From Oscarella lobularis (Eukaryota; Porifera; Homoscleromorpha; Homosclerophorida; Oscarellidae), in the NCBI RefSeq assembly GCF_947507565.1, contig NC_089186.1, forward strand, positions 1,798,001 to 1,862,000: a stretch of 64,000 nucleotides of DNA, written 5' to 3'. Under the pieces are notes generated by a model. That model searched no databases. It was given only the letters and a program-made list of their open reading frames with translations, and had not been told where the DNA came from. This document shows positions 44,001 to 57,000 of the stretch, one piece after another. The position numbers and the translations under genes were made by a program. Numbering within the stretch: position 1 is the stretch's first letter; each line of letters starts with the position of its first letter.

Positions 44001-45864
44001 ATGAGGAGACGAAAGGAAAATATGTTCGGTATAGCGCGGAAAAAGGCGAACAAAAGGGCGAAGTCTTGTCGCGCTGATTATACTCGACGCGACTCTATTA
44101 CAACGGCTTGTCAAAAGAGTGACGAGAATGAATGGGTGGTCCCCTATTATGATGCCGAAGGCGTTGGGCTGACTTATGTGTATCCCGCTCGCGCTCACTT
44201 ATGATTCGCCTAGCCACACCTACGCGCCCGACAAGCACAAACGCGATTGGCTACAACCGAAAGTCAAAGTGACACACCTATATGGCGTGGGATTATGACT
44301 ACTGCATGACTCAGCTCGACACGCACGCACGCACGCACGCACGCGGCGAGTGCGGGGGAAAAATAGCTAATATAGATGAAAGGATGTACAGTAAAGTTTC
44401 TCGCAGACGCAAGCCGTCACGGACGTACACCATAATAAAGGGTCGCCGCGTAGGGCTTCTGGATTTAATGGATACATAATAAGATAAAACTGGAATGCTA
44501 ATAGGAATTAGCGTTTTGCTTTGCCCACAGCCTCGGGGTAGAGCGACAACATATAATGCGAAAGCGTGCCAGCGACTCGGAACGTTATCCAATTCCCCCC
44601 CGAGCGTCGGGGAGAATGAATAGATAAAGAATATGAAGCCCGAAGCGAAAGGAGCTCGTCTTTCAGAAAAAGACGCTGACCCTTAACCTCGGAGTGGGGG
44701 CCCCCCCGCCCAACCGTAGCTAATATGTTTGATCGCTCTCGTTGAATAATAGTAACGGCAGATGGTGCGGTCTATTTTTGCAGCCTATTCTAATCAAAGG
44801 AACGTTCATTTCATATCCGTTCAATGCTAATGATTCCGCGGCGCGAATGAGCGCAACGATCGCGGTCGCGGGAGGGCCCACGCGCGCAGAAACGCACACC
44901 AATAAACACTGACGCAAATCGGATCAGGACACGTGTTTGTATATGGAACGAGAGGCGCCTTTCATTTCGACGCCTCCAGCTGTCGCTCTTCCTCTGCCGT
45001 CGACGCCGCGACGGGCGAAAACTTAAAAAATTGTTGTCGAATTTTTCTTCGACGGCGAGGAAGGTCACGTAGCACGTTTCCGAGCGACCGATTGCACGGG
45101 GAGAAATAAGTGCATGTTCTACGTCTCCTTACTACACACATGCTCGCATTAATCCTATTATACGAGTGTGGAGCAGACAAAGGAGCGGTCTCCCCAGTGA
45201 CTTATCGTTATGACAATGCCCCCAACCGGCCTCTACACAACGTTTCGTACCTGTTGTTTTTGAGCACGGAGAAGCACAGATCCAATGAGTCTAGAAAAAA
45301 TCGTCCCCAACGTCGTCTATATATGCACGGGTTTCTTCGAAATCTTGCCTCGAGGGGGGGATCAGTGTTCTTCTATGAAGCAGTGGGTGGGGATGGGAGT
45401 TGAGTCTTCTCCCCGCTCTCCTCTCTCTCTCTCTCTCTCTCACAATTAATAGACTAATTGCGCGCACGTCTTTGCCTACGAGTCTCCCAACCGAACAATA
45501 ACAGTAAATTAGATCCTAATCTATTCGGCAAGGCGAAACGTCATCGTCACCGCAGATTCAACGCAACGCCCCCACGCAGCTGTCGACGTCACTTTCCCGT
45601 ATCCGCTATAGCGGGAAGCGGTTCGTCGGAGACGGAAGAAAAATGTTTCTCGCCGATGTTTTGCAAACGACAACGAGGACGAAGAGCGAGGGACGAGGGC
45701 GCGTGCACTATCGCGCGCGATTTGCCTATACAAACGGGCGAGCGTGAGAACGAGACCCTCCCCCTTTCCCGAACGCAATAGGGTAAATGAATAAAAAAGA
45801 ACGCGTTATACGTGCCAGCGCGCGCAAAATTTTTCTCGCGTAAATATTCAACGGAGATTTCCGG
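44001..45864. other. Long intergenic stretch with simple repeats
   Basis: About 1.9 kb upstream of the homeobox gene with no gene recognised. It holds a CACG run (44319-44341) and a CT run near 45420-45440. Regulatory sequence for the homeobox gene is a natural expectation but no specific site can be named. Confidence 0.4.
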
Positions 45865-48416
45865 CTACTCGACGCGAACTTTGCGTCGCGTGACGACAAT
45901 GAAAATCACGGCGACGACGAGTAGGAGACCGGCGATGCTCGACGGCACGACGGCGTTGAGAGCGTCGCGCTTGTCCGAAGGATCGCGTTCGTTTCGATAG
46001 GCCCAAAAGATGTCGGACACCAATTGGGCGATGCCGAGAAAACCTAAGATGATTGCAAGCATGTCGAGTCTAAATTACGGCCGGAGGCCCCGGGAATTTT
46101 TTTTCGATGAAAAACCGAAAACTTTCTTTTTATAGACTCTATACCTTTGTTGACTCGCTTTTTCCTCGATATCGTTATAATATTCGTGAAGGTCCTTGAC
46201 CGTTTCCAAGAGGTTCGACGTCATTTCGTGAAGACCGACAACGCCGGCCCACAAGTGAAACTTGAATAAAGATAAACGTTTTTAAAGACCTGTTATTGTT
46301 CCGTTTTAGGAAGAGGAAGGCGTGGGCGCTTGCCTGCTGTTTTCCCGCCGTCGTCGTGCTCAGAGGCGTCGAGCTGAATTTCGCGCGAAAGCGAAGCAAT
46401 TCGCCGTGGACTTTTTTCAGCATTGCCAAATTGCGTCGATCGTGTCTGTCGCTCATTATAATCGAACTCAACGTCTAAATGGAGCGCGTTCGATTGATTT
46501 GGAAGTCACCGAAGCTGCCGGAACTCACTTGATCTAGACCTCGCAAATACATTCGCTGAAACACGAGAGGCTCGATCAGCGAAAACGCGACCAAAACGCG
46601 ACTACAATAAAACCGAATGACTACCGTACAGAAAACTAAAAAAACTATCATTCTCATCAACCTCGAGCCGAACAACGAGACTTTTTTCTTCTCTCGTCTA
46701 TAAACAATAGAAGAGATTCAATCTTTAGACGCCCCCCTCCCTCCCCCTTGCTATACTAGACTAGACCAAATACCGAGAATATCCCCAAATAGGAAGCTCG
46801 CTCGATCTTTCCATAAAAAACAGGATGCATCCCCCGTCAGGATGAAAGCACGACCACAACCCTAAGACGTCATGAATCAATTGACAATATTGCCTGACTA
46901 TTGTGGTTCTGGTCTCTTGCGGTTGTCGCCGCCGCAGACTGTGACGAACCTCCGGTCGGAGACGCGAACCGCGTGTAGACGTTATTGTCGCGGAATTCGT
47001 CGACGTAAGCCTCGTCGACGGCGGCCGCCGCGTCCCACTCCATCTGCCCGATGTTATACGCGGCCATTTTGATTTCCTTTTCGTCGCGGAGTTGAGAAAT
47101 TCCGGCCAGTGTGAAGGTAAAAAGTCGATCGGTGCCTTCATCCGCTTTCCAATTCTACGGAACCGGCGTAGGGATATGTGAGAGCGACCGGGATTGCCTC
47201 GAGGGGCTTATATATACTTGGAATCGCTTGTTCAGTATTCCCCTTATAAAGTTTCTAGGTAAGAACGGGCCCACTTCGACGTCGTCTTTAGTGTAGATAA
47301 GTCGCCTGGGGGTACGGGTTTTTAGTTGACAAGACTAAGGTGCGTTAATACTAACCCAGCCTGTTTGGGATCGTCTAGCCTCATAACGGCATTCTAAACA
47401 ATAGACTAAAAAAACCTTTATAGATCGAGAGGAGGGGGGGTTCGCACTTGGACGTCGAGAACGGCTTGAACGTCGACTCTGCCTCTATACGAGAAAGAAA
47501 ACGAATAAGTGGTTCGTTCGCAAGTTTTGTTTTGCGACGCACTGGGACATGATTGCGAAGCGAAGAACTCCGACATTGAAGCTGAAGAGTCGGACGAACA
47601 CCTGAGGCGATTTGCGAATCGCGGAACAAAAGAATCGGATAAGAAGCAGACGGCGACGGTGACGACAAGACGGTTATACCTGATTGAGGTTGTACACGTT
47701 TCCGTGCTTATCTTTGAGACTGAGAGGAAGCGGCGACGACCGACGATCAAACATAGGAATATGACCATTACCTTATTTACAGAAGTTAAAAATATCGCAT
47801 CACAACGAATTCGCGTTATATACCCCCAGTGACGTCACTACCGTCAGAAGTCGATGTCAAACGCTGCACATTAGTAGTAGTATCGATTTCAACCTTAATT
47901 ATCGCAATAAAGTATTTAATTATTAATTTTCGTTGCAGCACTAACCGAATTAATTTCGATTGTTTTAATGAGCTCCTTGAACCTTAGATGACCGTCGTCG
48001 CCGAACAGAAATGCATTCGTATCGTCGACTCCGTCGACTTCCGTCTGAACGTCGACGAGCGACTCGTCGACGACGCCGGCGCCGTCCGATCGGCTCCCAA
48101 TCGAAAACGGATAGACGAAATGAATTTCGACGGCGTCGACGGAGCCGGGAAATTTGTCGCCGGTCCACGCGACGGCGTCGCCGTCGCCGGGACGCGCGCG
48201 AAATGCGCCGATCGCGCGACTCGCGTACGCCTGTCGGAGCGCGCGCCACGGATTCTGATTCGTCGGACTCGTCGTCTTGCGGACGAGCGAGGGCGGCGGC
48301 GGCGACGACGACGTCTCATTGGCCGAGCGAACTCGGACGACGAGCGGCGATTGCGATTGCGATTCGGTTTCGCCGTCGATCATCGATACGACGGGCGTCG
48401 CTTCGACGGCGTCCAT
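45865..48416 (-). CDS. Unrecognised two-membrane-helix protein, paralogue 1
   Basis: Multi-exon gene, start ATG at 48416 (MDAVEATPVVSMIDGE), stop at 45865-45867. Parts in order: a serine- and proline-rich N-terminus; a conserved block with VEIHFVYPFS and FGDDGHLRFKE; a VDVQAVLDVQ block; a block with IGQMEWDAAAA; LWSCFHPDGGCILFF; a LIEPLVFQRMYLRGLDQV block; a helical block with LKKVHGELLRFRA; then two membrane helices, one in LDMLAIILGFLGIAQLVSDI and one in a VVPSSIAGLLLVVAVIF stretch, with a short basic tail (RRKVRVE). The same order occurs in genes at 48707-50794 and 60543-62535. A long helix followed by two C-terminal membrane helices recalls CorA-type transporters, but the GMN signature is missing. 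Function unknown. Confidence 0.7.
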
Positions 48417-48706
48417 GGAGGGAGAGACGGGGGGCGGAGAGGGCGTAAATGCAAAACAGATGACTAGGCAACGGTAACGTCATATCCGGTGACGAATAGC
48501 GTTGTCTAGAAATTGAAAAAGATATCGTTTTCTTTATGAGCCAGGTATTTTCAATACGTTGGCATGGAACGTCAAAGTTCTCTGGCGTTCCATACAAAGA
48601 GCGGTGAAATTTAGCAATACTGTATTGAAGTACCTGATAAATCAGCGATGTCCCTTGAAAAGAATCATGCCCAGCGCGCACATCAGCAAACGAGGCAACT
48701 ACACGT

Positions 48707-50794
48707 CTACTGCGTTTTGTAAATGAAAAGGATTCCCAAAATCGTGAGAATTATCGTGAAGAGAGACGGAACGACGGCGTTGTTGGAGTCGCGTTCGCTA
48801 CCGCCTATCATTTCCGTGTTTTGATACGTCCAGTAGATCTCGCTGAAGAGCTCGGCGACGCCGAGAAAGCCGAGCACGACCGTCAATATATCCAATCTAA
48901 AACGAACGATCTTCGAGGTAGAGTACGGTTCGTTCTCTTACGTAAATTGACTTTTGTCGCGCCTCACGTTGTCATAATACGCGTCGACGTCCTGCACAAT
49001 TTCGCGAAGACCGTTCATCAATTTTGCGATACCACTCAATTCGGACCACATTTCAAACTATGAATATCCTAACGATTCGAACCTCGAATTAAGCGTCCTC
49101 GCCCGCGTCTCACCTGCTTGCACCCGCCCGCCGTCGAGCTCATTTCGCTTCCGTGGTAGTGAGCTCGAAATCGAAGTAGCTCTGCGTGGAGTTTTTTGAT
49201 TTGTTTGAGGTTGGCTTTGCTTTCGTCTCTTCCCGTTGTCTTGACACGTTCTCTCAAGTCCTAAACCGTCCACGAAAATTACATAAATTAATACGCCGAA
49301 GCGTGCCGCGCTTTATTCCTTATCGATGTTTCTTAGAAACGTTCGCATAAAGGCGACGACTTCGATCAAAGACAGAGCGACGAACGGCCAACTTACAATA
49401 AAAAAACGAATTAATTATAAACCTATTGCTTAATTAAGGGCATTACCTCGATCCAAAGACATTTTTACCAGCCCAACTGTCAAATGCTCTAAATAAAAGG
49501 TCACACAGGCTCACAAAGCTATGTATATAAGAAACCTTGAATATCCGAAGAAGGGAAAACTCGACAAATCCTTCTCAAACACGAAAATGCTTCCGGAATC
49601 TCGATGGAAACACGACCACAAACCTGTCACAGACATCACTGGTCGAGTGCCGCAATCAAGGAGTCTTAATTAATCGTTTGCGACCTCCTTTCTTCAGAAT
49701 AAATTTTTTGAACACGTTGTTTGTGTAGAAGTCGTCGAGTACGTCGGCTTTGACTGTATCCCCCGTCTCCCACTCCATCGTTGCCATCTTATAGGCAGCC
49801 GCCTTCTGTTGGGCTCGATCGCTTAGGCCGGAAATCTCTGCTAGTGTAAAGACCATGAGACGATCGGTTTTTGCATCTTTAGCGTATTTCGTCCTCTAAA
49901 GAACGACGATATGTACGACTAGAAGGATATCAGTCGCGGAGGACACTATAGTCTCTAACTTCGACGCCTCTATCGTCTGTCACTTTATCGCTTCCCAAGC
50001 ACTCTTTGATGAACTTGTTGGGGTCGAATTCTTCTTTAGACGAGGCGTATACTAGACGACTAAACAGAGACATAAAATAATTCAATCTGTATCAAACATT
50101 TAATTGCTCGGTACATTTTTTCTTTTTTCGGTTCTTTAAGTCTCATCACCCCATTCTAGAGTAACTCGACGATATATAGACTGAAAGGAAATCTGAAGCC
50201 CACTAGAAGAACTCACTTGAACGTTGAGCACGTGCTGAATGCTGACCTTATCACTAAAAAAAAGCAAAGTCGAAGTTCGACGAACGAAATTCGTGTGCTA
50301 CCATGCCGTAATGGCAAAGCGAAGCAAACCAACATGAAACTTGAAAAGACGAATGAAGACCTACGGGTACCAAATAAATATTTAAAAATAAACAACGATT
50401 CTTCCCACACTTGATTCAACTTGTACTCTTTCTCAGGCAAATCGAGAGTAACCGATTTCAGCTTGATTTCTTGACTGCCGAAAATTTTGTGTTCGAACGT
50501 CTTGACGACGTCGCCGAATTGCGAGTGGCCGTCGTTGCCGAACAGGCGTTCGAGGCGTTCGAGCTTGGCTCCTTTCACCGGATCATCAACATATTCACGT
50601 TCAAACGACTCCCACTTGTCGACGTTCTCGGGTTCGAACGATTCCACGACGCCGGGAATCGAGAAAGAAAAAACGAAGTGAATCTCCACGTTGGAGACCA
50701 GTGAGACGGTGCCGTGCTCTTCCAGGTCAACGTAAGCGTCGTCGCCGTCGGAGTGCGACCTTGAACGCGAGAAGGAGGGCGTTGATTCGGCCAT
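48707..50794 (-). CDS. Unrecognised two-membrane-helix protein, paralogue 2
   Basis: Same architecture as the previous gene and adjacent to it. Start taken at the ATG at 50794 (MAESTPSFS), by comparison with paralogue 3 which begins MAENF; an in-frame ATG at 50839 is the alternative. Shared blocks: NVEIHFVFSFS, LFGNDGHSQFGD, YKLNQ, MATMEWETGD, FKKFILKKGG, LKQIKKLHAELLRFRAHYHG, then LDILTVVLGFLGVAELFSEI (first membrane helix) and a final hydrophobic helix ending FIYKTQ. It has no basic tail. The intervening exons are short and split by introns of about 50-60 bases. Product and role unknown. Confidence 0.68.
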
Positions 50795-51036
50795 GGGGAT
50801 CACGAGTGAGGATGGGGGGGAGGGGGGCAGCTTGACCATTTATCGTTGCTAGGTCATTCAAAGGCGTGCAGTATACCAGTCAGTATCTTGAATATCCATT
50901 CGTGTACAATATGATTAGGGATGTGACGATTTTGCACCCAACAGTGCGTCTAAAAATTTGAAAATAGCGAATGGTTTCTTTTTATGAAAACGCGAGTTAT
51001 CGTCTAGTATATAGTATATGTGTAGTCCTTTTGGTG

Positions 51037-54000
51037 CTACGAGCAATAGACGGTGACGATTTCGTGAATAGGCTGTCGATCCAGCGCACAGTTGGATATC
51101 TTTACTACGCACTCGGAACAAAACGCCTTGTTTTTCAACAAAAAAGAGAGAGGGAAATCACGCGCCAGTCCCCACCCAAAGGGAACCCCCTCACCTGATG
51201 ACCGCACGGGAGGATAATCGTATTGACAGTATTATCCATGCATATCCTGCATCTACGTAAGAAAAAAACTTGTATATATGGGATACACGTGATAAGGGCT
51301 CTTTGTAAATCATAAGAAAGTGAATCTCCCACGTCATGTCTAGGGGCCCCCTTATCAAACCTTTTCGAACCATCTGTACTATCCGAAGCGGCGGTGGCGG
51401 CGGTGGCGGCGGCGGCGTCCGACGGCCGGTGCACGTAAACGGTTCGCGCTTGAACGAGCAACTTCCTCGCAGCATTCGTCCGAGCCAATTCAAAAGGAGT
51501 CTGAAAAAAAAAAGACGACAATAAGAGATCTAAGCCCTTCTGGCTGGGGTCACACGCACTTTTCCTCGAGAATCCTTCAAGCCGACCTGAGCCCCATTCT
51601 CCACCAAATAGCTGAGCACTTCGGTACCGCGCAACTGGCACGCAAGATGAATCGGTGCAAGTTGATTCGGTCCGCCCTATATACGCCCAATAAATAATAT
51701 TTAGGCAACAAGCCTTCCTTACTTGTTCGTTGACGTTTGCTCCTCGCTGTATTAGCGCTTCCACGGCGGGGAGTTTACCGATTTCGCAGGCGACGTGCAG
51801 TGCCGTCAGCCCGTCGTGCATCGTCATGCTCGCACCATCGTCGTCGATCAATCGCTCGATTTTCTCCTTATTGCCTTCTGCTATGGCGACGTAGAGACGC
51901 TGCTCAGGACTGCAAGCCAATATCCTGAAAAACAATCAGACGTCAAAAATAAATTTTTTATTAAATATTGGACTTTTTTATTTGAACGCTCTTGGCTGAG
52001 TCGAACGCTGTCTTTCCTTCATCAGATAGAATTCCGCGATCGGCGCCCCACTTCAATAGGGTCACGACGGCGTCCTCTTGGCCTTTCGTCGCCGCCAAGT
52101 GCAAGCCGCTCAAACGACGATCGACAGTCTAGGAGAGGGGAAAAAATTAATCGAGATTAAAAATAATTGAGAGTGAAATGCAAAACAGGCTACAAGTTGA
52201 TTCGGATCTGCGTGCGACTCTAGGAGCTTCTGTATCACTTCGGCGTTGCCGTTGTGAGCGGCGGCGTGAATGGGATACAATCCGTCCGGACCAACCACAT
52301 TAGCCTAGGAAAAAAATCAAATTTTAGTTAAATTAAAGAAAGTTTTGACGACGAATTCGTCGCCAACATTTGCTCCGTGTTTGAGCAGCAGTTCAGCGAA
52401 ATCCGGCAATCCCTTACGAGACAATAAAATGCATAAAGGTTAGAGAGTCTCTAAACGCACGTGTACCCAATCGCAGCATTGATAGAGAGCAGTGACCGAG
52501 CTGTCTTTAGCCAAGGGAGCGTTCACGTCAATTCCGCTTTGGAGTACTTCCCTATATACGCGCAATAAAGAAGATGATCACAGATTAGCATCATTTTTGT
52601 ACTTACTTCGCGTTTTCCAAATTTCGTTTTTCAATTGCCTGCATGAGTTTCTGCGCGCCCGTGAATAGCAAGTCGGAGATGCTAGCGAGGCGTTTCTGCC
52701 GCTTTTCCAGCCACGAAATTTGAGATTCGAATGATTGGTCGCTAACCTTGAGACAGAATCAAGAAAATCTCTATCAGAAACTCTAGTGCGAGTACTTGGC
52801 GGTTGAGTGGCGTCGGTAAATTGAGAAATAAAGAGCGAGCGCTCTCGTCCGAAGGAAAGATCTCGAATAAATAGATAAATAATCGAAGTAGGAGTACTAT
52901 AGCGAGGCTACTTCACTAGATTCTCTTCTCGATTTAAGAGACTTTGCCTTTTCGTTTGTCTCCTCCAAAGCGGTGGTTACATGATTGGAAATGCATTCAT
53001 TATTTGTATCCAAAATCTAACACTCCAATAGATGCGCGCATATTATTGTCGTCAAAAGGTATTTTACCTCTGCGTCAGCTCCAAAATCAATCAGTACTTC
53101 GACAACGTCCACGTGGCCTACAAAAATCAATATACCAGTACATGTATATATAGTAAATCATACCAGCCAAAGCCGCAAAGAAGAGAGGAGTCCAATTGTC
53201 AACGCCCCCGGGCAAATTCACATTGGCCCCATGACTCAGCAACAGTTTGACAAATTCCCTAATAAAAAAAGGTACTAACATAACAAGATTAGTGCAAATA
53301 TGTGTCTTTATTGCTTGTGTCCAGCAGCCGAGGCCAGATGAAGAGCGGCGTGATTTCGCTCATTCCTCTGATCAATCATATTCTCCATATCGTCGCTGAC
53401 GCTCGATCTAGCGTCGAGGATGCGCCGCGCCGCGTCCATGTCGCCGCTCTGCGCAGCGAGACACAGCGACAAAGGTTTCTAAACAAACAAATAAATAAAT
53501 AAATACGATTTTATTTATCTCGCGCGACTTAACCTTGTGAAGGAGTCGGCACATTTCGCCGCCCATCGACAAATTCAACGCCGTGTATCCGTTCAAATCG
53601 CGACCGTTCTCGTCGACGCCCGCTTCGAGAAGTCGCTTAGCGACGTCCACGTGATTGTGAACGCTCGCATAGTGCAAAGCCGTTCGACATCGACTCCCAC
53701 CAACACGATTCCCATCAGCCTTGATAATTCTCTATTTTATCTTAAGTCAGATTCATTAATAGTGTTCTTACTCCTTTGTGAATCAGATAGTCGACTAATT
53801 GAGTGTGTCCTTTCGCCGAGGCAAAGTGTATAGCCGCTTTGTGTTGAAGTCCGAGAACGTTGGGACTGAGCTCTTCCACTTCCAAGAGTCTCTGCACTTC
53901 GGCGAGATCTCCCGCTTCGCTCGCCGAGCAGAGAAGAACGGACGACAGCAAGAGACGACTTTTATGTGTGAAAAAATAAAAAAATCAGTTAGATTAATTG

Positions 54001-57000
54001 AAAGAATAATAGGACTTCATTTACCGCACGGCGTGAGACTTGGCGTATGTCAAAGGCGTCTTGTGATCGCGATCCTCGACCTCGACGTCAGCACCCCACT
54101 TGAGAAAAAAAATCAAAATAAATAAACGAATAAATCTACTTTTAATCTCATACGTTTAACAGTTCTCTTATTAGATCCACGTCACCTCTCTTAACGGACA
54201 AATGAAGAGCCGTTTGCTCTTCGGGTCTCACTTTCTTATTGACCTAGAACCAACACTTTAATATAATCATCCTATTAATTTTTTCCCCTACTAGAGCTCC
54301 TTTAGATATCAGGTATCTAATCATATAAATCGATCCCACTTCGATAGCAGCGAATAGCAAAGAATGCTTTCGCTTTCTTTTGTCCATCATCTGGGATCGA
54401 ACGCGTAGTCCGAAATTGATTGGACGACGCTTGGAGCTAAATCGCGGTTCCTCGTCGTGAGCGTCGTCGTCTTCCGCGATCTCCTCCTCGGCGTTGAAGT
54501 CCAACGGATATTGATTCTTCCATTCGATCGCGTTGATTTCGGCGACGAGACGATCGAGCTTCTTGACGTCGCCGCCTTTCAGAATTTCGAACATCTTCGC
54601 GGCGACGTACTTGCGAAGGGGAAACGGCTTCACGATCCACTCGAGACCGGCGGTGACGAAAGACATTCCCGGTCGAACGCGAATGGAAGACGACGACGAC
54701 GCGGAGGACTCCAAGTTGGTCAGCTCAAAGAAACCCTTATCCCAAAGGAGAGGCCCTGGAGAATCTAAAGAATTAAAAGCATATGTATAGCTACAGTAAC
54801 GGCGATTATCATTGACTAGTTTTTCTGTCCGTGGAGTACGTGTCTACGTACATATACTTCAATAAAGACAACGTCTGTTTATATATAGTATGCATTGACT
54901 GTATAGAGCTAATTTCACTGTAATTTATCACAAGAGAGACCTTGTAATTTCACTGTAATTTATTACAGGAGAGAACAGTTGGCTAGTCCCTTGTAATTTT
55001 TCTGTAATTTATTACAAGAGAGAACAGTTGGCAAGTCCCTTGTAATTTCACTGTACTTTATTAATCGTCATGACAATTTTTTAAAAATCGTCATGACAAT
55101 TTTAAAATCGTCAAGACAACTTTTAAAATCGTCATGACAATTTTAAAAATCGTCATAACAATTTTTTAAAAATCGTCATGACAATTTTAAATAACAGAAA
55201 CATTACAAGGGACTGGCCACCCTTCTCTCCTGTAATAAATCACAGAAATATTACAAAGGGACTGGCCACCCTTCTGTCTTGTAATAAATTACAGAAATAT
55301 TACAAGGGACTGGCCACCCTTCTCCCCTGTAATAAATTACAGAAATATTACAAGGGACCTGCCACCCTTCTCTCTTGTAATAAATTACAGAAATGTTACA
55401 AGGGACTGGCCACCCTTCTCTCTTGTAATAAATTACAGAAAAATTACAAGGGACTGGCCACCCTCCTCTCCTGTAATAAATTACAGAAATATTACAAGGG
55501 ACTGGCCACCCTTCTCTCCTGTAATAAATTACAGAAATATTACAAGGGACTGGCCACCCTTCTCTCCTGTAATAAATTACAGAAATATTACAAGGGACGG
55601 GCCACCCTTCTCTCCTGTAATAAATTACAGAAATATTACAAGGGACTGGCCACCCTTCTCTCCTGTAATAAATTACAGAAATATTACAAGGGACTGGCCA
55701 CCCTTCTCTCCTGTAATAAATTACAGAAATATTACAAGGGACCTGCCACCCTTCTCTCTTGTAATAAATTACAGAAATGTTACAAGGGACTGGACACCCT
55801 TCTCTCTTGTAATAAATTACAGAAATATTACAAGGGACTGGCCACCCTCCTCTCCTGTAATAAATTACAGAAATATTACAAGGGACTGGCCACCCTTCTC
55901 TCCTGTAATAAATTACAGAAATATTACAAGGGACTGGCCACCCTTCTCTCCTGTAATAAATTACAGAAATATTACAAGGGACGGGCCACCCTTCTCTCCT
56001 ATAATAAATTACAGAAATATTACAAGGGACTGGCCACCCTTCTCTCCTGTAATAAATTACAGAAATATTACAAGGGACTGGCCACCCTTCTCTCCTGTAA
56101 TAAATTACAGAAATATTACAAGGGACCTGCCACCCTTCTCTCTTGTAATAAATTACAGAAATATTACAAGGGACTGGCCACCCTTCTCTCCTGTAATAAA
56201 TTACAGAAATATTACAAGGGACCTGCCACCCTTCTCTCTTGTAATAAATTACAGAAATATTACAAGGGACTGGCCACCCTTCTCTCCTGTAATAAATTAC
56301 AGAAATATTACAAGGGACTGGCCACCCTTCTCTCCTGTAATAAATTACAGAAATATTACAAGGGACCTGCCACCCTTCTCTCTTGTAATAAATTACAGAA
56401 ATATTACAAGGGACTGGCCACCCTTCTCTCTTGTAATAAATTACAGAAATATTACAAGGGACCTGCCACCCTTCTCTCTTGTAATAAATTACAGAAATAT
56501 TACAAGGGACTGGCCACCCTTCTCTCCTGTAATAAATTACAGAAATATTACAAGGGACCTGCCACCCTTCTCTCTTGTAATAAATTACAGAAATATTACA
56601 AGGGACCTGCCACCCTTCTCTCTTGTAATAAATTACAGAAATATTACAAGGGACTGGCCTCCCTTCTCTCCTGTAATAAATTACAGAAATATTACAAGGG
56701 ACTGGCCACCCTTCTCTCGTGTAATAAATGACAGAAATATTACATGGGACTGGCCACCACTGAACAGTTGGCAAGTCCCTTGTAATTTTTCTGTAATTTA
56801 TTACATGAGGGAACAGTTGGCTAGTCACTTGTAATTTCACTGTAATTTATTACAGGAGAGAACAGTTGGCTAGTCCCTTGTAATATTTCTGTAATTTATT
56901 ACAAGAGAGAACAATTGGCCAGTCCCTTGTAATATTTTTCTAATTTATTACAAGAGAGAACAGTTGGCTAGTCCCTTGTAATTTCACTGTAATTTATTAC

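Noticed and set aside
44319..44341. CACG run as a possible functional element
   Set aside because: Plain microsatellite; nothing ties it to a function.
55178..56731. 517-codon open frame on the plus strand and 529-codon frame on the minus strand across the minisatellite
   Set aside because: Both are products of a 48-base tandem unit that happens to lack stops in one frame on each strand; there is no start context, no domain, and the array is intronic.
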